A DNA stretch of 64,000 nucleotides from Pseudomonas sp. GV085. GTDB lineage: Bacteria > Pseudomonadota > Gammaproteobacteria > Pseudomonadales > Pseudomonadaceae. The first letter of the stretch is position 1. The number at the start of each line of letters is the position of its first letter. The position numbers and the translations under genes are program-made. Shown here piece after piece: positions 53,871 to 64,000 of the stretch. Where the stretch lies: positions 679,938-743,937 of the forward strand of contig NZ_QAOV01000001.1 in NCBI RefSeq assembly GCF_003050925.1, written 5' to 3'. The notes below the pieces were generated by a model. It worked only from the letters and a program-made list of their open reading frames with translations. It was not told where the DNA came from and did no database searches.

Positions 53871-55850
53871 CTACTTGCCCCGGATCAGGCGTCGCAAGGC
53901 AAACCGGTTGGGATGGCAGGCTTCGGCCACGCTTCTGGGCAACGGCAGGGGTTCGTTGTCCAGCCAGGCCGCCAGCAGTTCCCCGGACAGCGGCGCGGTG
54001 ATCAGGCCGCGCGAGCCGTGGCCGCTGTTGATGTACAAACCGTCAAGCCATGGGCATTCGACGTTCGGCACTTGTCGGGCATCCTTGCCCAGCGCTGCAT
54101 ACGCCTGAGCGAACGCCTGGGTGTCGGCCAAAGGTCCGACGATTGGCAAGTAGTCAGGGCTGGTGCAGCGAAAAGCGGCGCGCCCCTGGAGGCTTTCAGG
54201 CGCAAGTTTGTCGGCCTGTAGACGCTCGACCAGATCGTGGGAAATCTCTTCGAGCATGGTCAGGTTGCCCAGGTGTTCGGCCGTGGTCGGCGTCAGGTCA
54301 TCGCTCTTGAAATCGAAACTGGCCCCCAGCGTGTGTTCGCCCAAACGTGCAGGGGCGACATAGCCTTCGGCACACACCACGGTGCTCAGGGCCTGGCTTT
54401 GCGGGGTTTGCGCCAGGCGGGTGATTTGCCCGCGAATGCGTTTGAGCGGTAACTCGGCACTCTCGGGGAATCGCCGGATTTCAGCCGCGCCGGCGAGCAC
54501 CACCACGGGGGCGCTGGCGAGCAGGCGTTCGCCGTTCCAGGCTTGCCACTGATCGTCAACCTTGCGTAGTTCCAGCGCATCGCGATGGGTGAGCAATTGA
54601 ATTCGCGGGTGTGCGGCCTGCCACTGGCACAGCGCCGGTGGGTGAACCCAGCCGCCTTCGGGATAGAACAGGCCCCCCTGTGCCAACCCGATACCGGCCA
54701 CGGCCTGTGCCTCGGGTTGATCCAGCAGGTGCAGCAAGTCCGCTGGAAACGCCGCGGCCAATTGCACTTGGCGTTCGGCTTCCTTGGCATCGAAGGCCAG
54801 TTGCAACACGCCGCAATCGTCCCAGTCGCGACCCCGTTGCAAATGTTCGAGCAGCCGTCGGGTGTAGCCGAATCCGCTGACGATCATTTGCGACAGCGCC
54901 GTGCCATGGGCCGATAACTTCAGGTACAGCACGCCCTGTGGGTTGCCCGAGGCTTCCTGGGCGATATCGTCGTGGCGCTCCAGCAATGTCACTTGCCAGC
55001 CCCGCGCGGCGAGGCTGGCGGCGCTGGCGCAACCGGCCAGCCCGGCCCCGATCACCAGTGCCTGGCGTTCGCCGGTCAGTGGAGCCGGGCGGGCAAACCA
55101 GGGTTTATCGGGCGCTGGGGCGGGCACGTCCTGGGGCCAGCCGAGGAACTCGCCGCGCAGGATTTCCCATTTGTGGCCGATGCCTGGGGTGCGTTTCATC
55201 TTGAAACCGGCGGCGTTGAGCAAGCGCCGCACCCAACCGGTGCTGGTGAAGGTGCTGATGGATGCACCGGGAGCGGCCAGGCGCGCCAGTTCGGCAAACA
55301 GTTCGGCGGTCCACATGTCGGGGTTCTTCGCCGGAGCGAAACCGTCGAGGAACCAGGCGTCGATTCGGGCATCGAGTTGAGGCAGTTGCTCCAGTGCATC
55401 GCCGATCAGCAGCGTCAGGGTCACGCGACCGTTATCCAGCGTCAGGCGCTGAAAACCCTGATGGATCGCCACGTACTGCGTCAGCAATTGATCGGCAAAC
55501 ACCTTGAGTTCCGGCCACAGCGCCAGGGCTCGTTGCAAGTCGGCCGGGCTCAACGGGTACTTTTCGACGCTGACAAAATGCAGCCGCGCTCCGGCCGCCG
55601 CGTGTTGTTCGAACACCTGCCAGGCACACAGAAAATTCAGCCCGGTGCCGAACCCCGTTTCACCGATGACCAGGCGTCCGCCCTCCGGCAAGGCAGCGAA
55701 GCGTTCCGCCAAGCGGTTCTGCTCGATAAACACATAGCGGGTTTCGTCCAGCCCCGACTGGTCGGAGAAATACACGTCGTCGAATACTCGCGAATACGGA
55801 CGACCTTGGTCATCCCAGTCGAGCTGGGCGTGGGGCAATTCAGGTTTCAT
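53871..55850 (-). CDS. mnmC: bifunctional tRNA mnm5s2U34 biosynthesis protein MnmC
   Basis: 659-residue fusion. The N-terminal methyltransferase domain (to about residue 245) has GETGFGTGLNFL, and DAWFLDGFAPAKNPDMW. The C-terminal FAD oxidase domain (from about 265) has VIGAGLAGCASAASLA. It demodifies cmnm5U to nm5U and methylates it to mnm5U in tRNA wobble positions. It lies upstream of asnO on the same strand, 170 bases apart. Confidence 0.95.
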   Translation of the reverse strand: MKPELPHAQLDWDDQGRPYSRVFDDVYFSDQSGLDETRYVFIEQNRLAERFAALPEGGRLVIGETGFGTGLNFLCAWQVFEQHAAAGARLHFVSVEKYPLSPADLQRALALWPELKVFADQLLTQYVAIHQGFQRLTLDNGRVTLTLLIGDALEQLPQLDARIDAWFLDGFAPAKNPDMWTAELFAELARLAAPGASISTFTSTGWVRRLLNAAGFKMKRTPGIGHKWEILRGEFLGWPQDVPAPAPDKPWFARPAPLTGERQALVIGAGLAGCASAASLAARGWQVTLLERHDDIAQEASGNPQGVLYLKLSAHGTALSQMIVSGFGYTRRLLEHLQRGRDWDDCGVLQLAFDAKEAERQVQLAAAFPADLLHLLDQPEAQAVAGIGLAQGGLFYPEGGWVHPPALCQWQAAHPRIQLLTHRDALELRKVDDQWQAWNGERLLASAPVVVLAGAAEIRRFPESAELPLKRIRGQITRLAQTPQSQALSTVVCAEGYVAPARLGEHTLGASFDFKSDDLTPTTAEHLGNLTMLEEISHDLVERLQADKLAPESLQGRAAFRCTSPDYLPIVGPLADTQAFAQAYAALGKDARQVPNVECPWLDGLYINSGHGSRGLITAPLSGELLAAWLDNEPLPLPRSVAEACHPNRFALRRLIRGK

Positions 55851-55930
55851 GGCAGGCTCGGCAACGGCAAGGCCGTCATTCTATCCGATCGATGGCGTGG
55901 TGCTTGATCCGTGGCAAGGCATGCACTGAC

Positions 55931-55955
55931 CATGTCATCGAAAATCGATGACATG
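55931..55955. repeat. perfect palindrome upstream of mnmC
   Basis: CATGTCATCGA-AAA-TCGATGACATG: 11-bp perfect arms with a three-base centre, 80 bases upstream of the mnmC start and beside a family B REP. Operator or cruciform; no T-run. Confidence 0.7.
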
Positions 55956-55966
55956 GTGAGGCTTTT

Positions 55967-56092
55967 TGTGGCGAGGGAGCTTGCTCCCGCTGGACAGCGA
56001 AGCTGTCCCAACGTTTGCAAATCTGCGTTGGGAACAGATCTGCCAGTTTGCGGCTGCTTCGCAGCCGAGCGGGAGCAAGCTCCCTCGCCACA
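55967..56092. repeat. REP pair, family B
   Basis: TGTGGCGAGGGAGCTTGCTC and its complement GAGCAAGCTCCCTCGCCACA frame three small hairpins, GGACAGC-GAA-GCTGTCC, a CAACG/CGTTG stem, and CGGCTGC-TTC-GCAGCCG. Confidence 0.9.
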
Positions 56093-56179
56093 GGTTTCGT
56101 ATCTGCTCCATGAATGGATTTCTTTCCCGCAGAATAGGTCCGTCCGCTAGTCTTGCTCACATCCGGAAGGGAGCCGCTC

Positions 56180-57703
<1,524 letters not shown>

Positions 57704-57805
57704 AGCGATGGTTACGCATACGCGAGGTGAATGATTGTCGCGGTCGGTGAAGAGCTGGACTTATGCTCGGTCCACTCTCAACCGATAACAACAACGAGGT
57801 ATGTC

Positions 57806-58990
57806 ATGCGTGAAGTGGTGATCGTCGACAGCGTGCGGACCGGCCTGGCCAAATCCTTTCGCGGTAAATTCAACATGACCCGCCCGGACGACATGGCGGC
57901 ACACTGTGTCGATGCACTGTTGGCGCGTTCCGGTATCGATCCGGCGAGCGTCGAGGACTGCATCGTTGGCGCCGGTTCCAACGAAGGCGCCCAGGGTTTC
58001 AATATCGGTCGCAATGTCGCGGTGCTGTCGCGCCTGGGCATCGGCACGGCCGGCATGACCCTCAACCGCTTCTGTTCCTCGGGCTTGCAGGCGATCGCCA
58101 TTGCCGCCAACCAGATCGCTTCGGGTTGCAGCGACATCATCGTCGCTGGCGGTGTCGAGTCCATCAGCCTGACCATGAAGAGCGTCAACACCGACAACCT
58201 GATCAACCCGCTGCTCAAGGAGCAGGTGCCGGGCATCTACTTCCCGATGGGCCAGACCGCTGAAATTGTCGCGCGTCGGTACAGCGTCAGCCGTGAAGAG
58301 CAGGACCTGTATGCGCTGCAAAGCCAGCAGCGTACCGCAGAGGCGCAAGCCGCCGGGCTGTTCTCTGATGAAATCGTGCCGATGGCGGTGAAGTATCGCG
58401 TCGAAGACAAAAGCACCGGTCAGGTGCAGATCGTCGACGGTGTCGTTGATCGTGATGACTGCAACCGCCCGGACACCACCCTGGAAAGTCTGTCCGGGTT
58501 GAAACCGGTGTTCGCCGAAGATGGCTCGGTCACGGCCGGCAACTCGTCGCAACTGTCTGACGGCGCGTCAATGACCCTGGTAATGAGCCTGGAAAAAGCG
58601 CTGGAACTGAGGCTCAAGCCGAAAGCGTTCTTCCGCGGTTTTACCGTGGCCGGTTGCGCACCGGACGAGATGGGCATCGGCCCGGTGTTTTCGGTACCGA
58701 AACTGCTTAAGGCCAAAGGTTTGCGGATTGACGACATCGACCTGTGGGAACTCAACGAAGCCTTCGCCTCGCAGTGCCTGTACAGCCGCAACCGACTGGA
58801 AATCGACAATGCCCGGTACAACGTCAATGGTGGCTCGATTTCCATCGGTCACCCGTTCGGCATGACCGGTTCGCGTCAGGTCGGGCATCTGGTTCGTGAA
58901 TTGCAGCGACGCAGTCTGCGTTACGGCATCGTCACCATGTGCGTGGGGGGCGGGATGGGGGCTACGGGGTTGTTTGAGGCGGTGCGTTAA
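57806..58990 (+). CDS. acetyl-CoA acyltransferase (thiolase)
   Basis: 394-residue thiolase. Nucleophile Cys90 in NRFCSSGLQ, His349 in GHPFGMTG, Cys379 in CVGGGMG, and the NEAF motif are all present. Beta-ketothiolases of this type act in beta-oxidation or acetoacetyl-CoA formation; chain-length preference cannot be read. The ATG at 57806 follows AACGAGG; longer frames add unrelated residues. Confidence 0.92.
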   Translation: MREVVIVDSVRTGLAKSFRGKFNMTRPDDMAAHCVDALLARSGIDPASVEDCIVGAGSNEGAQGFNIGRNVAVLSRLGIGTAGMTLNRFCSSGLQAIAIAANQIASGCSDIIVAGGVESISLTMKSVNTDNLINPLLKEQVPGIYFPMGQTAEIVARRYSVSREEQDLYALQSQQRTAEAQAAGLFSDEIVPMAVKYRVEDKSTGQVQIVDGVVDRDDCNRPDTTLESLSGLKPVFAEDGSVTAGNSSQLSDGASMTLVMSLEKALELRLKPKAFFRGFTVAGCAPDEMGIGPVFSVPKLLKAKGLRIDDIDLWELNEAFASQCLYSRNRLEIDNARYNVNGGSISIGHPFGMTGSRQVGHLVRELQRRSLRYGIVTMCVGGGMGATGLFEAVR

Positions 58991-59021
58991 GCCTCGATAT
59001 TTTTCGTTGTCAGTTAGATAG

Positions 59022-59115
59022 CCATCGCGAGCAGGCTCGCTCCCACAGTGTTCAGCTGCGATCACAAATGTTGTGTACGCCACAAAACCTGTGGGAGCGA
59101 GCCTGCTCGCGATGG
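59022..59115. repeat. REP pair, family A
   Basis: CCATCGCGAGCAGGCTCGCT at the left and AGCGAGCCTGCTCGCGATGG at the right, 20-base arms perfectly complementary, about 50 bases apart. Confidence 0.9.
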
Positions 59116-59252
59116 GCGCGCCGCGGTCAAAAACATCCCCCAAACATTACGACCCGCACAGTTTCATTCGCGGCCAGACCCAAACTGTGCCTGTGTACGC
59201 CACCGCTGCGGGCCTAGAATGGCGACTCCTGTCAGTTGGCGTTGGGGTTCAC

Positions 59253-60212
59253 ATGCACATTTCATCGGGTCGCTGGGGTTACGGTCTGTTCCTGGCCTTG
59301 TTGACCGCGTTGTTGTGGGGAATCCTGCCGATCAAGCTCAAGCAAGTGCTGCTGGTGATGGACCCGGTGACGGTGACCTGGTTTCGCCTGTTGGTGTCTG
59401 GCGGCTGCCTGTTCATTTATCTGGCGGCCACCAGGCGTCTGCCCAGCCGCGAAGTGCTCGGTCCTCGCGGTGGCTGGCTGGTACTGATGGCGGTGCTCGG
59501 CCTGGTCGGTAACTATGTGCTGTATCTGATGGGCCTGAACCTGCTCAGCCCCGGCACGGCGCAACTGGTGGTGCAGATGGGGCCGATCATGCTGCTGATC
59601 GCCAGTCTGTTTGTGTTCAAGGAGCGTTTCAGCCTGGGGCAGGGGATTGGCCTGCTGGTGCTGCTGATCGGTTTTGCGCTGTTTTTCAACCAGCGCTTGA
59701 GTGAATTGCTCACGTCGCTGACCGACTACACCGCCGGCGTGCTGTTGGTGCTGTTGGCGTCCACGGTCTGGACCTTCTATGCCCTGGGGCAGAAGCAATT
59801 GCTGACGGTGTGGAATTCGTTGCAGGTGATGATGGTGATCTACCTGTTTTGCGCGCTGCTGTTGACGCCGTGGGTGCATCCGCTCGAAGCGTTGCAATTG
59901 AACCCGTTGCAGGGTTGGTTGCTGCTGGCGTGCTGCCTCAACACCCTGATTGCCTATGGCGCGTTTGCCGAGGCCCTGGCCCATTGGGAAGCCTCCCGGG
60001 TCAGCGCGACGCTGGCCATCACGCCGCTGGTGACCTTTGTGGCGGTTGCCATGGCTGCGTGGCTGTGGCCCGACTACGTGCATGCCGAGACGATCAATGG
60101 TCTGGGATATGGCGGCGCGGTGCTGGTGGTGCTGGGGTCGGCGCTGGTGGCGTTGGGGCCTTCGTTGATTGCCGGGTTGAAGGCCAGAAAAGCCAAAATG
60201 GTCGTTGGCTGA
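59253..60212 (+). CDS. EamA/DMT family transporter
   Basis: 319-residue protein with ten membrane segments in two EamA repeats (about residues 8-140 and 155-300). The second repeat begins near LLVLLASTVWTFYALGQKQLL. Members export metabolites such as amino acids or purines; substrate unknown. The ATG at 59253 gives the usual short N-terminus, and longer frames run through the REP. Confidence 0.88.
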   Translation: MHISSGRWGYGLFLALLTALLWGILPIKLKQVLLVMDPVTVTWFRLLVSGGCLFIYLAATRRLPSREVLGPRGGWLVLMAVLGLVGNYVLYLMGLNLLSPGTAQLVVQMGPIMLLIASLFVFKERFSLGQGIGLLVLLIGFALFFNQRLSELLTSLTDYTAGVLLVLLASTVWTFYALGQKQLLTVWNSLQVMMVIYLFCALLLTPWVHPLEALQLNPLQGWLLLACCLNTLIAYGAFAEALAHWEASRVSATLAITPLVTFVAVAMAAWLWPDYVHAETINGLGYGGAVLVVLGSALVALGPSLIAGLKARKAKMVVG

Positions 60213-60229
60213 AAATCTTCATCGCGCCC

Positions 60230-60290
60230 TTCGCGAGCAGGCTCGCTCCCACAGAGATCCAGTGTGGGAGCGAGCCTGCTCGCGAAGACG
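60230..60290. repeat. REP pair, family A, short centre
   Basis: CTTCGCGAGCAGGCTCGCTC-CCACA and TGTGG-GAGCGAGCCTGCTCGCGAAG, with about ten bases between. It lies between the convergent EamA and fumC genes. Confidence 0.92.
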
Positions 60291-60311
60291 GACTTTCAAT
60301 CACCGCAAAAC

Positions 60312-61706
60312 TCAGCCCTTGGCCCCAGCCTCCAGCATGTTCTCCGGCCTCACCCACGCATCGAACTCTTCGTCAGTCAGATACCCGAGCTGCAACGCCG
60401 CCTCGCGCAAGGTCAGCCCTTCGCTGTAGGCCTTCTTGGCGATCTGCGCCGATTTGTCATAGCCAATGTGCGGGTTGAGCGCCGTCACCAGCATCAGGCC
60501 TCGCTCCAGGTGTTCAGCCATCTTTTGCGCATCAGGCTCCAGACCGGCCACGCAGTGCTGCTGGAAGTTGCTGCAGCCATCACCCAGCAAACGGATCGAT
60601 TGCAGCAGGTTATGGATGATCACCGGTTTGAACACGTTCAGCTGCAAGTGGCCCTGACTGGCGGCAAAGCCGATGGCGACGTCGTTGCCCAACACCTGGC
60701 AGGCCAGCATCGACAAGGCTTCGCACTGGGTCGGGTTGACCTTGCCCGGCATGATCGAACTACCCGGTTCATTGGCCGGCAGCCTGACTTCGGCGAAGCC
60801 GGCGCGCGGACCGGAACCCAGCAGGCGCAGATCGTTGGCGATCTTCATCAGGGTCACGGCGAGGGTTTTCAGCGCGCCCGACAGCGTGGTCAGCGGCTCA
60901 TGGCCGGCCAGTGCGGCGAACTTGTTCGGTGCGGTGATAAACGGCAAGCCGGAGAGGGCGGCCAATTCTGCGGCGATGGCCTCACCGAAGCCGTGGGGTG
61001 AATTGAGCCCGGTGCCGACGGCCGTTCCGCCCTGGGCCAGCTCGCAGACCGCGGGCAGTGCGCTGCGGATCGCCCGCTCGGCGTAATCGAGTTGCGCGAT
61101 GAACGCCGAGATTTCCTGACCGAAGCTGATCGGAGTCGCATCCATCATGTGGGTGCGGCCGGTCTTGACCAGTTTCATATGGCGGGCGGACAGCTCGGCC
61201 AGCCCGCCGGACAGTTCGCTGATCGCCGGCAGCAAGTGCTGTTGCACCGCCTGGACGGCGGCGATGTGCATGGCAGTGGGGAAGCAGTCGTTGGAACTCT
61301 GGGAGCGATTGACGTGATCGTTGGGGTGCACCGGGGACTTGCCGCCGCGCGGGTTGCCCGCCAGCTCGTTGGCGCGACCGGCGATGACTTCGTTGACGTT
61401 CATGTTGCTCTGGGTGCCACTGCCGGTTTGCCATACCACCAGCGGAAACTGGTCGTCGTGGTCGCCGCCGAGCACTTCGTCGGCTGCCTGCTCGATCAGG
61501 CGGGCGATGTCGGCGGGCACGTCGCCGTTGCGATCGTTGACCCGTGCCGCGGCTTTCTTGATCAGCGCCAGGGCATGCAACACCGCCAGCGGCATGCGTT
61601 CGTTGCCAATGGCGAAGTTGATCAGCGAGCGTTGCGTCTGAGCGCCCCAGTAGGCTTCATCCGGGACTTCAACCTCGCCGAGGCTGTCGGTTTCGATACG
61701 GCTCAT
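60312..61706 (-). CDS. fumC: class II fumarate hydratase
   Basis: 464-residue fumarase C of the TCA cycle, iron-independent. [10 protein letters not shown] near residue 100, the TxHMDATP site and the signature [15 protein letters not shown] are intact. The ATG at 61706 behind AGGAGTGAG is chosen over a longer frame. As FumC is iron-free, it often serves under iron limitation or oxidative stress. Confidence 0.95.
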   Translation of the reverse strand: MSRIETDSLGEVEVPDEAYWGAQTQRSLINFAIGNERMPLAVLHALALIKKAAARVNDRNGDVPADIARLIEQAADEVLGGDHDDQFPLVVWQTGSGTQSNMNVNEVIAGRANELAGNPRGGKSPVHPNDHVNRSQSSNDCFPTAMHIAAVQAVQQHLLPAISELSGGLAELSARHMKLVKTGRTHMMDATPISFGQEISAFIAQLDYAERAIRSALPAVCELAQGGTAVGTGLNSPHGFGEAIAAELAALSGLPFITAPNKFAALAGHEPLTTLSGALKTLAVTLMKIANDLRLLGSGPRAGFAEVRLPANEPGSSIMPGKVNPTQCEALSMLACQVLGNDVAIGFAASQGHLQLNVFKPVIIHNLLQSIRLLGDGCSNFQQHCVAGLEPDAQKMAEHLERGLMLVTALNPHIGYDKSAQIAKKAYSEGLTLREAALQLGYLTDEEFDAWVRPENMLEAGAKG

Positions 61707-61897
61707 CTTGCTCACTCCTGTAGGTCCGATTGCGCAGTTTAGGCCGTGATCGACGGCCGTGGTTCCATTAGTCTGAATTTGACCATTCAACCCCTCTAAA
61801 TCAGGTGCGACAAGGCTTGGGGTTGAGCGACAGACTTTTTTAGGCGCAGAATGGACGCCCTTGGGGTCTTACCTCGCCAGCTAGATAAGGAAACTCG

Positions 61898-62422
61898 ATG
61901 ACTCGTCTTCGTGCCATCTGTACCGCCGTTGCTTTGGTCTGCGCCAGCGGCCAGGTTCTTGCCGACACCGCCAGCCATAACGCCAGTGCCGAGGCTTTCC
62001 TGACCATGGCGCACGCTGACAAACTGGGCACCCCGGTGTACATGCAAGTACAGCAGATGTTTGCCCAGCGTTTCGAACAGACCAAAGCCCCTGAGTCGAA
62101 AAAAGCCGTGCTGGAAACTTACCAGGCCAAGGCCAACGCCGCTCTGGACCAGGCCATTGGCTGGAACAAGCTCAAGCCGGACATGATCAAGCTCTACACC
62201 ACCAACTTCACCGAGTCCGAGCTCAAGGACCTGGTTGCGTTCTACCAGTCGCCACTGGGCAAGAAAGTCCTGGAAAAAATGCCCCAGCTGACCCAGCAAT
62301 CGGCCCAGATGACCCAGGCCAAGCTGGAAAGCGCGGTGCCGGTGGTCAACAAGCTGTTGGCTGACATGACCGCCGAACTGACGCCGAAAGACGCGGCTGC
62401 GCCAGCCAAGAAAAAGCCTTAA
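61898..62422 (+). CDS. DUF2059 exported protein
   Basis: 174-residue protein with a signal peptide ending QVLADTA. The DUF2059 core reads KPDMIKLYTTNFTESELKDL followed by VAFYQSPLGKKVLEKMPQL, an all-alpha fold. The tail is Lys/Pro/Ala-rich. Function unknown. Followed by a bolA-family gene after 12 bases. Confidence 0.88.
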   Translation: MTRLRAICTAVALVCASGQVLADTASHNASAEAFLTMAHADKLGTPVYMQVQQMFAQRFEQTKAPESKKAVLETYQAKANAALDQAIGWNKLKPDMIKLYTTNFTESELKDLVAFYQSPLGKKVLEKMPQLTQQSAQMTQAKLESAVPVVNKLLADMTAELTPKDAAAPAKKKP

Positions 62423-62434
62423 GCGGAGTTCGGT

Positions 62435-62734
62435 ATGACCATGCAACAACGCATCGAATCGACACTGGCCCTGCTTCAGCCCGAGCATCTGCAAGTGCTG
62501 GATGAGAGCCATATGCACAGCCGTGGGCTTTCGACCCATTTCAAGGCTGTGGTGGTCAGCGCGCAGTTCGAAGGCCTGAACCGGGTCAAGCGCCACCAGA
62601 AGGTCTACGGCACGCTCGGCGAGCTGATGGGCGAGTTCCATGCGTTGGCGCTGCATACCTACACGCCAGACGAATGGGCACAGATCGACGCGGCCCCGGC
62701 CTCGCCGACCTGTGCCGGCGGCAGCAAGCACTAA
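62435..62734 (+). CDS. BolA family protein
   Basis: 99-residue BolA protein. The signature HSRGLSTHFKAVVVS and RVKRHQKVYG is intact; the His of the former is the ligand site used with monothiol glutaredoxin for iron-sulfur transfer. A Cys close to the C-terminus is also present. RBS GCGGAG. Confidence 0.9.
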   Translation: MTMQQRIESTLALLQPEHLQVLDESHMHSRGLSTHFKAVVVSAQFEGLNRVKRHQKVYGTLGELMGEFHALALHTYTPDEWAQIDAAPASPTCAGGSKH

Positions 62735-62741
62735 CGCTGCC

Positions 62742-62825
62742 CTGTAGGAGCTGGCTTGCCAGCGAAAGCGATCTCGAGGACGCCTTCGCTGCGATGCGGC
62801 GACCCGACAAGCCAGCTCCTACAAA
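62742..62825. repeat. REP variant pair
   Basis: TGTAGGAGCTGGCTTGCCAG and its complement ACAAGCCAGCTCCTACA with CGAAAGCG/CGCCTTCG inside: a family A variant with GCTGGC in place of GCGAGC. Confidence 0.85.
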
Positions 62826-62843
62826 TATTTGTTAGACTACGCA

Positions 62844-62872
62844 ACGCGCCGCTCCCTCGGCGCGTTTTTTTT
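62844..62872 (+). terminator. Rho-independent terminator before trhO
   Basis: ACGCGCCG, CTCCC, TCGGCGCGT and eight T, followed after about 47 bases by the trhO start. It ends the bolA transcript. Confidence 0.88.
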
Positions 62873-62919
62873 CGCATCCGGTTCACCCCTTACGAGGGTA
62901 GCCACCTGGAGATTTACCC

Positions 62920-63861
62920 ATGACACAACAGATTGTCGTGGCGGCACTGTATAAGTTCGTCACCCTGGAAGATTACGTCGCCCTGCGCGAGCCCCTGCTG
63001 CAGGCGATGGTCGACAACGGCATCAAAGGCACGCTGCTGATCGCCGAAGAAGGCATCAACGGCACCGTGTCCGGCAGCCGCGAAGGCATCGACGGGCTGA
63101 TGGCCTGGCTCAAGAACGACCCGCGAATGGACGACATCGATCACAAAGAGTCGTACTGCGACGATCAGCCGTTCTATCGCACCAAAGTCAAACTCAAGAA
63201 AGAAATCGTCACCCTCGGCGTGGATGGCGTGGACCCGAACAAAAAGGTCGGCACCTACGTCGATCCGCAGGACTGGAACGCGCTGATCAGCGATCCCGAA
63301 GTGCTGTTGATCGACACCCGTAACGATTACGAAGTCTCGATCGGTACCTTCGAAGGCGCCATCGACCCGAAAACCACCAGTTTTCGCGAATTTCCCGATT
63401 ACATCAAAGCCAACTTCGACCCGGCCGTGCACAAGAAGGTCGCGATGTTCTGCACCGGCGGCATCCGCTGCGAGAAGGCCTCGAGCTACATGCTCAGCGA
63501 GGGCTACGGTGAGGTCTTTCACCTCAAGGGCGGCATCCTGAAGTACCTCGAAGAGGTGCCGCAGGAAGAAACCAAGTGGCAGGGCGACTGCTTCGTGTTC
63601 GACAACCGCGTGACCGTTCGTCACGACCTCAGCGAAGGCGACTACGATCAATGTCATGCCTGCCGCACGCCGGTCAGCGTGGAAGACCGCGCGTCCGAGC
63701 ATTACGTGGCCGGCATCAGCTGCCCGCATTGCTGGGATAAGCTGAGTGAGAAGACCCGTCGCAGTGCGATCGACCGGCAGAAGCAGATCGAGCTGGCCAA
63801 GGCTCGAAACCAGCCTCACCCGATCGGCTACAACTACAAGCAAGCATCTTCCGAGGCCTGA
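62920..63861 (+). CDS. trhO: tRNA uridine(34) hydroxylase TrhO
   Basis: 313-residue rhodanese-domain protein formerly called UPF0176/YceA, which makes 5-hydroxyuridine at tRNA position 34 in an oxygen-dependent way. The N-terminal acylphosphatase-like part ([19 protein letters not shown]) precedes the rhodanese domain with catalytic Cys178 in [14 protein letters not shown]-terminal zinc-like set (CHACR, CPHCW) follows. Confidence 0.94.
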   Translation: MTQQIVVAALYKFVTLEDYVALREPLLQAMVDNGIKGTLLIAEEGINGTVSGSREGIDGLMAWLKNDPRMDDIDHKESYCDDQPFYRTKVKLKKEIVTLGVDGVDPNKKVGTYVDPQDWNALISDPEVLLIDTRNDYEVSIGTFEGAIDPKTTSFREFPDYIKANFDPAVHKKVAMFCTGGIRCEKASSYMLSEGYGEVFHLKGGILKYLEEVPQEETKWQGDCFVFDNRVTVRHDLSEGDYDQCHACRTPVSVEDRASEHYVAGISCPHCWDKLSEKTRRSAIDRQKQIELAKARNQPHPIGYNYKQASSEA

Positions 63862-63864
63862 ACC

Positions 63865-64000
63865 ATGTCTGCGCGCCTGCTCTATGTGATGGACCCGATG
63901 TGTTCCTGGTGCTGGGGGTTTGCCCCGGTGGCCAACGCACTGGTCGAGCAGGCGCAAGCCGCAGGCGTGGACGTGCACCTGATTGTGGGCGGTCTGCGCA
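63865..64000 (+). CDS. DsbA family protein, 5' part only
   Basis: 45 residues are visible before the window ends. MSARLLYVMDPMCSWCWGFA shows a thioredoxin-fold start with the CSWC redox motif, as in FrnE/DsbA-like cytoplasmic oxidoreductases and 2-hydroxychromene-2-carboxylate isomerases. It begins three bases after trhO, so it is co-transcribed. Confidence 0.85.
   Translation, partial: MSARLLYVMDPMCSWCWGFAPVANALVEQAQAAGVDVHLIVGGLR

Overview
The window is chromosomal DNA of a Pseudomonas from the broad P. fluorescens group. The evidence is gene order that matches the P. aeruginosa blocks rluC-sppA-maf-rpmF-plsX-fabD-fabG-acpP-fabF-pabC-mltG-tmk-holB-tatD and etfD/etfBA, high GC with typical pseudomonad codon use, an RgsA-type sRNA beside tatD, a complete NAGGN osmolyte trio, and many Pseudomonas-type REP pairs (GGAGCGAGCNTGCTCGCGA) between genes. 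No phage, insertion sequence, CRISPR array, tRNA or rRNA was seen. Species-level identity is an inference.

Layout. 1-592 is the leader and promoter of rne, whose coding part lies to the left. 593-13856 is a long + strand housekeeping block: rluC, a HAD phosphatase, sppA, maf (- strand), yceD-rpmF-plsX, the fatty-acid genes fabD-fabG-acpP-fabF-pabC, then mltG-tmk-holB-tatD; pilZ, which sits between holB and tatD in P. aeruginosa, is missing. 13911-14027 (-) is an RgsA-like RpoS-type sRNA. 14244-17344 holds a TetR regulator, a lone MoaA, a DUF4823 lipoprotein and a DUF1285 protein. 17486-32382 is a D-galactose (and possibly L-arabinose) uptake and oxidation region: a FadR-type regulator, an SMP-30 lactonase, an SDR sugar dehydrogenase, an AraFGH-type ABC importer, dgoK-dgoA-dgoD, a DgoT-like MFS carrier and an IclR regulator. 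Four apparently unrelated genes (24156-26993) sit inside it. 32379-34501 is a zinc alcohol dehydrogenase with a divergent AraC regulator. 34685-38578 holds ETF-ubiquinone oxidoreductase divergent from etfBA, with a PsrA-type box between them. 38779-48661 is a mixed set: a solute-binding protein, a DUF4398/OmpA lipoprotein pair, a MocR regulator, a YkgJ protein, a START protein, an LtaS-type sulfatase-fold enzyme, an SDR, YnfA, a third-type CsrA (RsmI-like) and YheU. 48863-53700 (-) is the NAGGN operon (asnO, ngg, M42 peptidase), followed by mnmC, polyphosphate:AMP phosphotransferase, a thiolase, an EamA exporter, fumC, a DUF2059 protein, a BolA protein, trhO and the start of a DsbA-like protein.

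How the parts connect. The sRNA at 13911-14027 can form 18 base pairs with one bulged base across the Shine-Dalgarno of acpP, 6 kb upstream in the same window. RgsA is reported to regulate AcpP in P. aeruginosa, so this fits a conserved stationary-phase brake on fatty-acid synthesis. In the sugar region two separate operator types can be read. A 16-bp FadR-like site (15/16 identical) lies in front of the FadR regulator and in front of the ABC importer. A roughly 110-bp promoter block is shared by the SDR gene and dgoK, each with TTGAGA-N17-TTATAG and the same leader up to the ATG. The asnO mRNA leader can fold into one long nested hairpin that buries its own Shine-Dalgarno, a candidate riboregulator for osmolyte synthesis.
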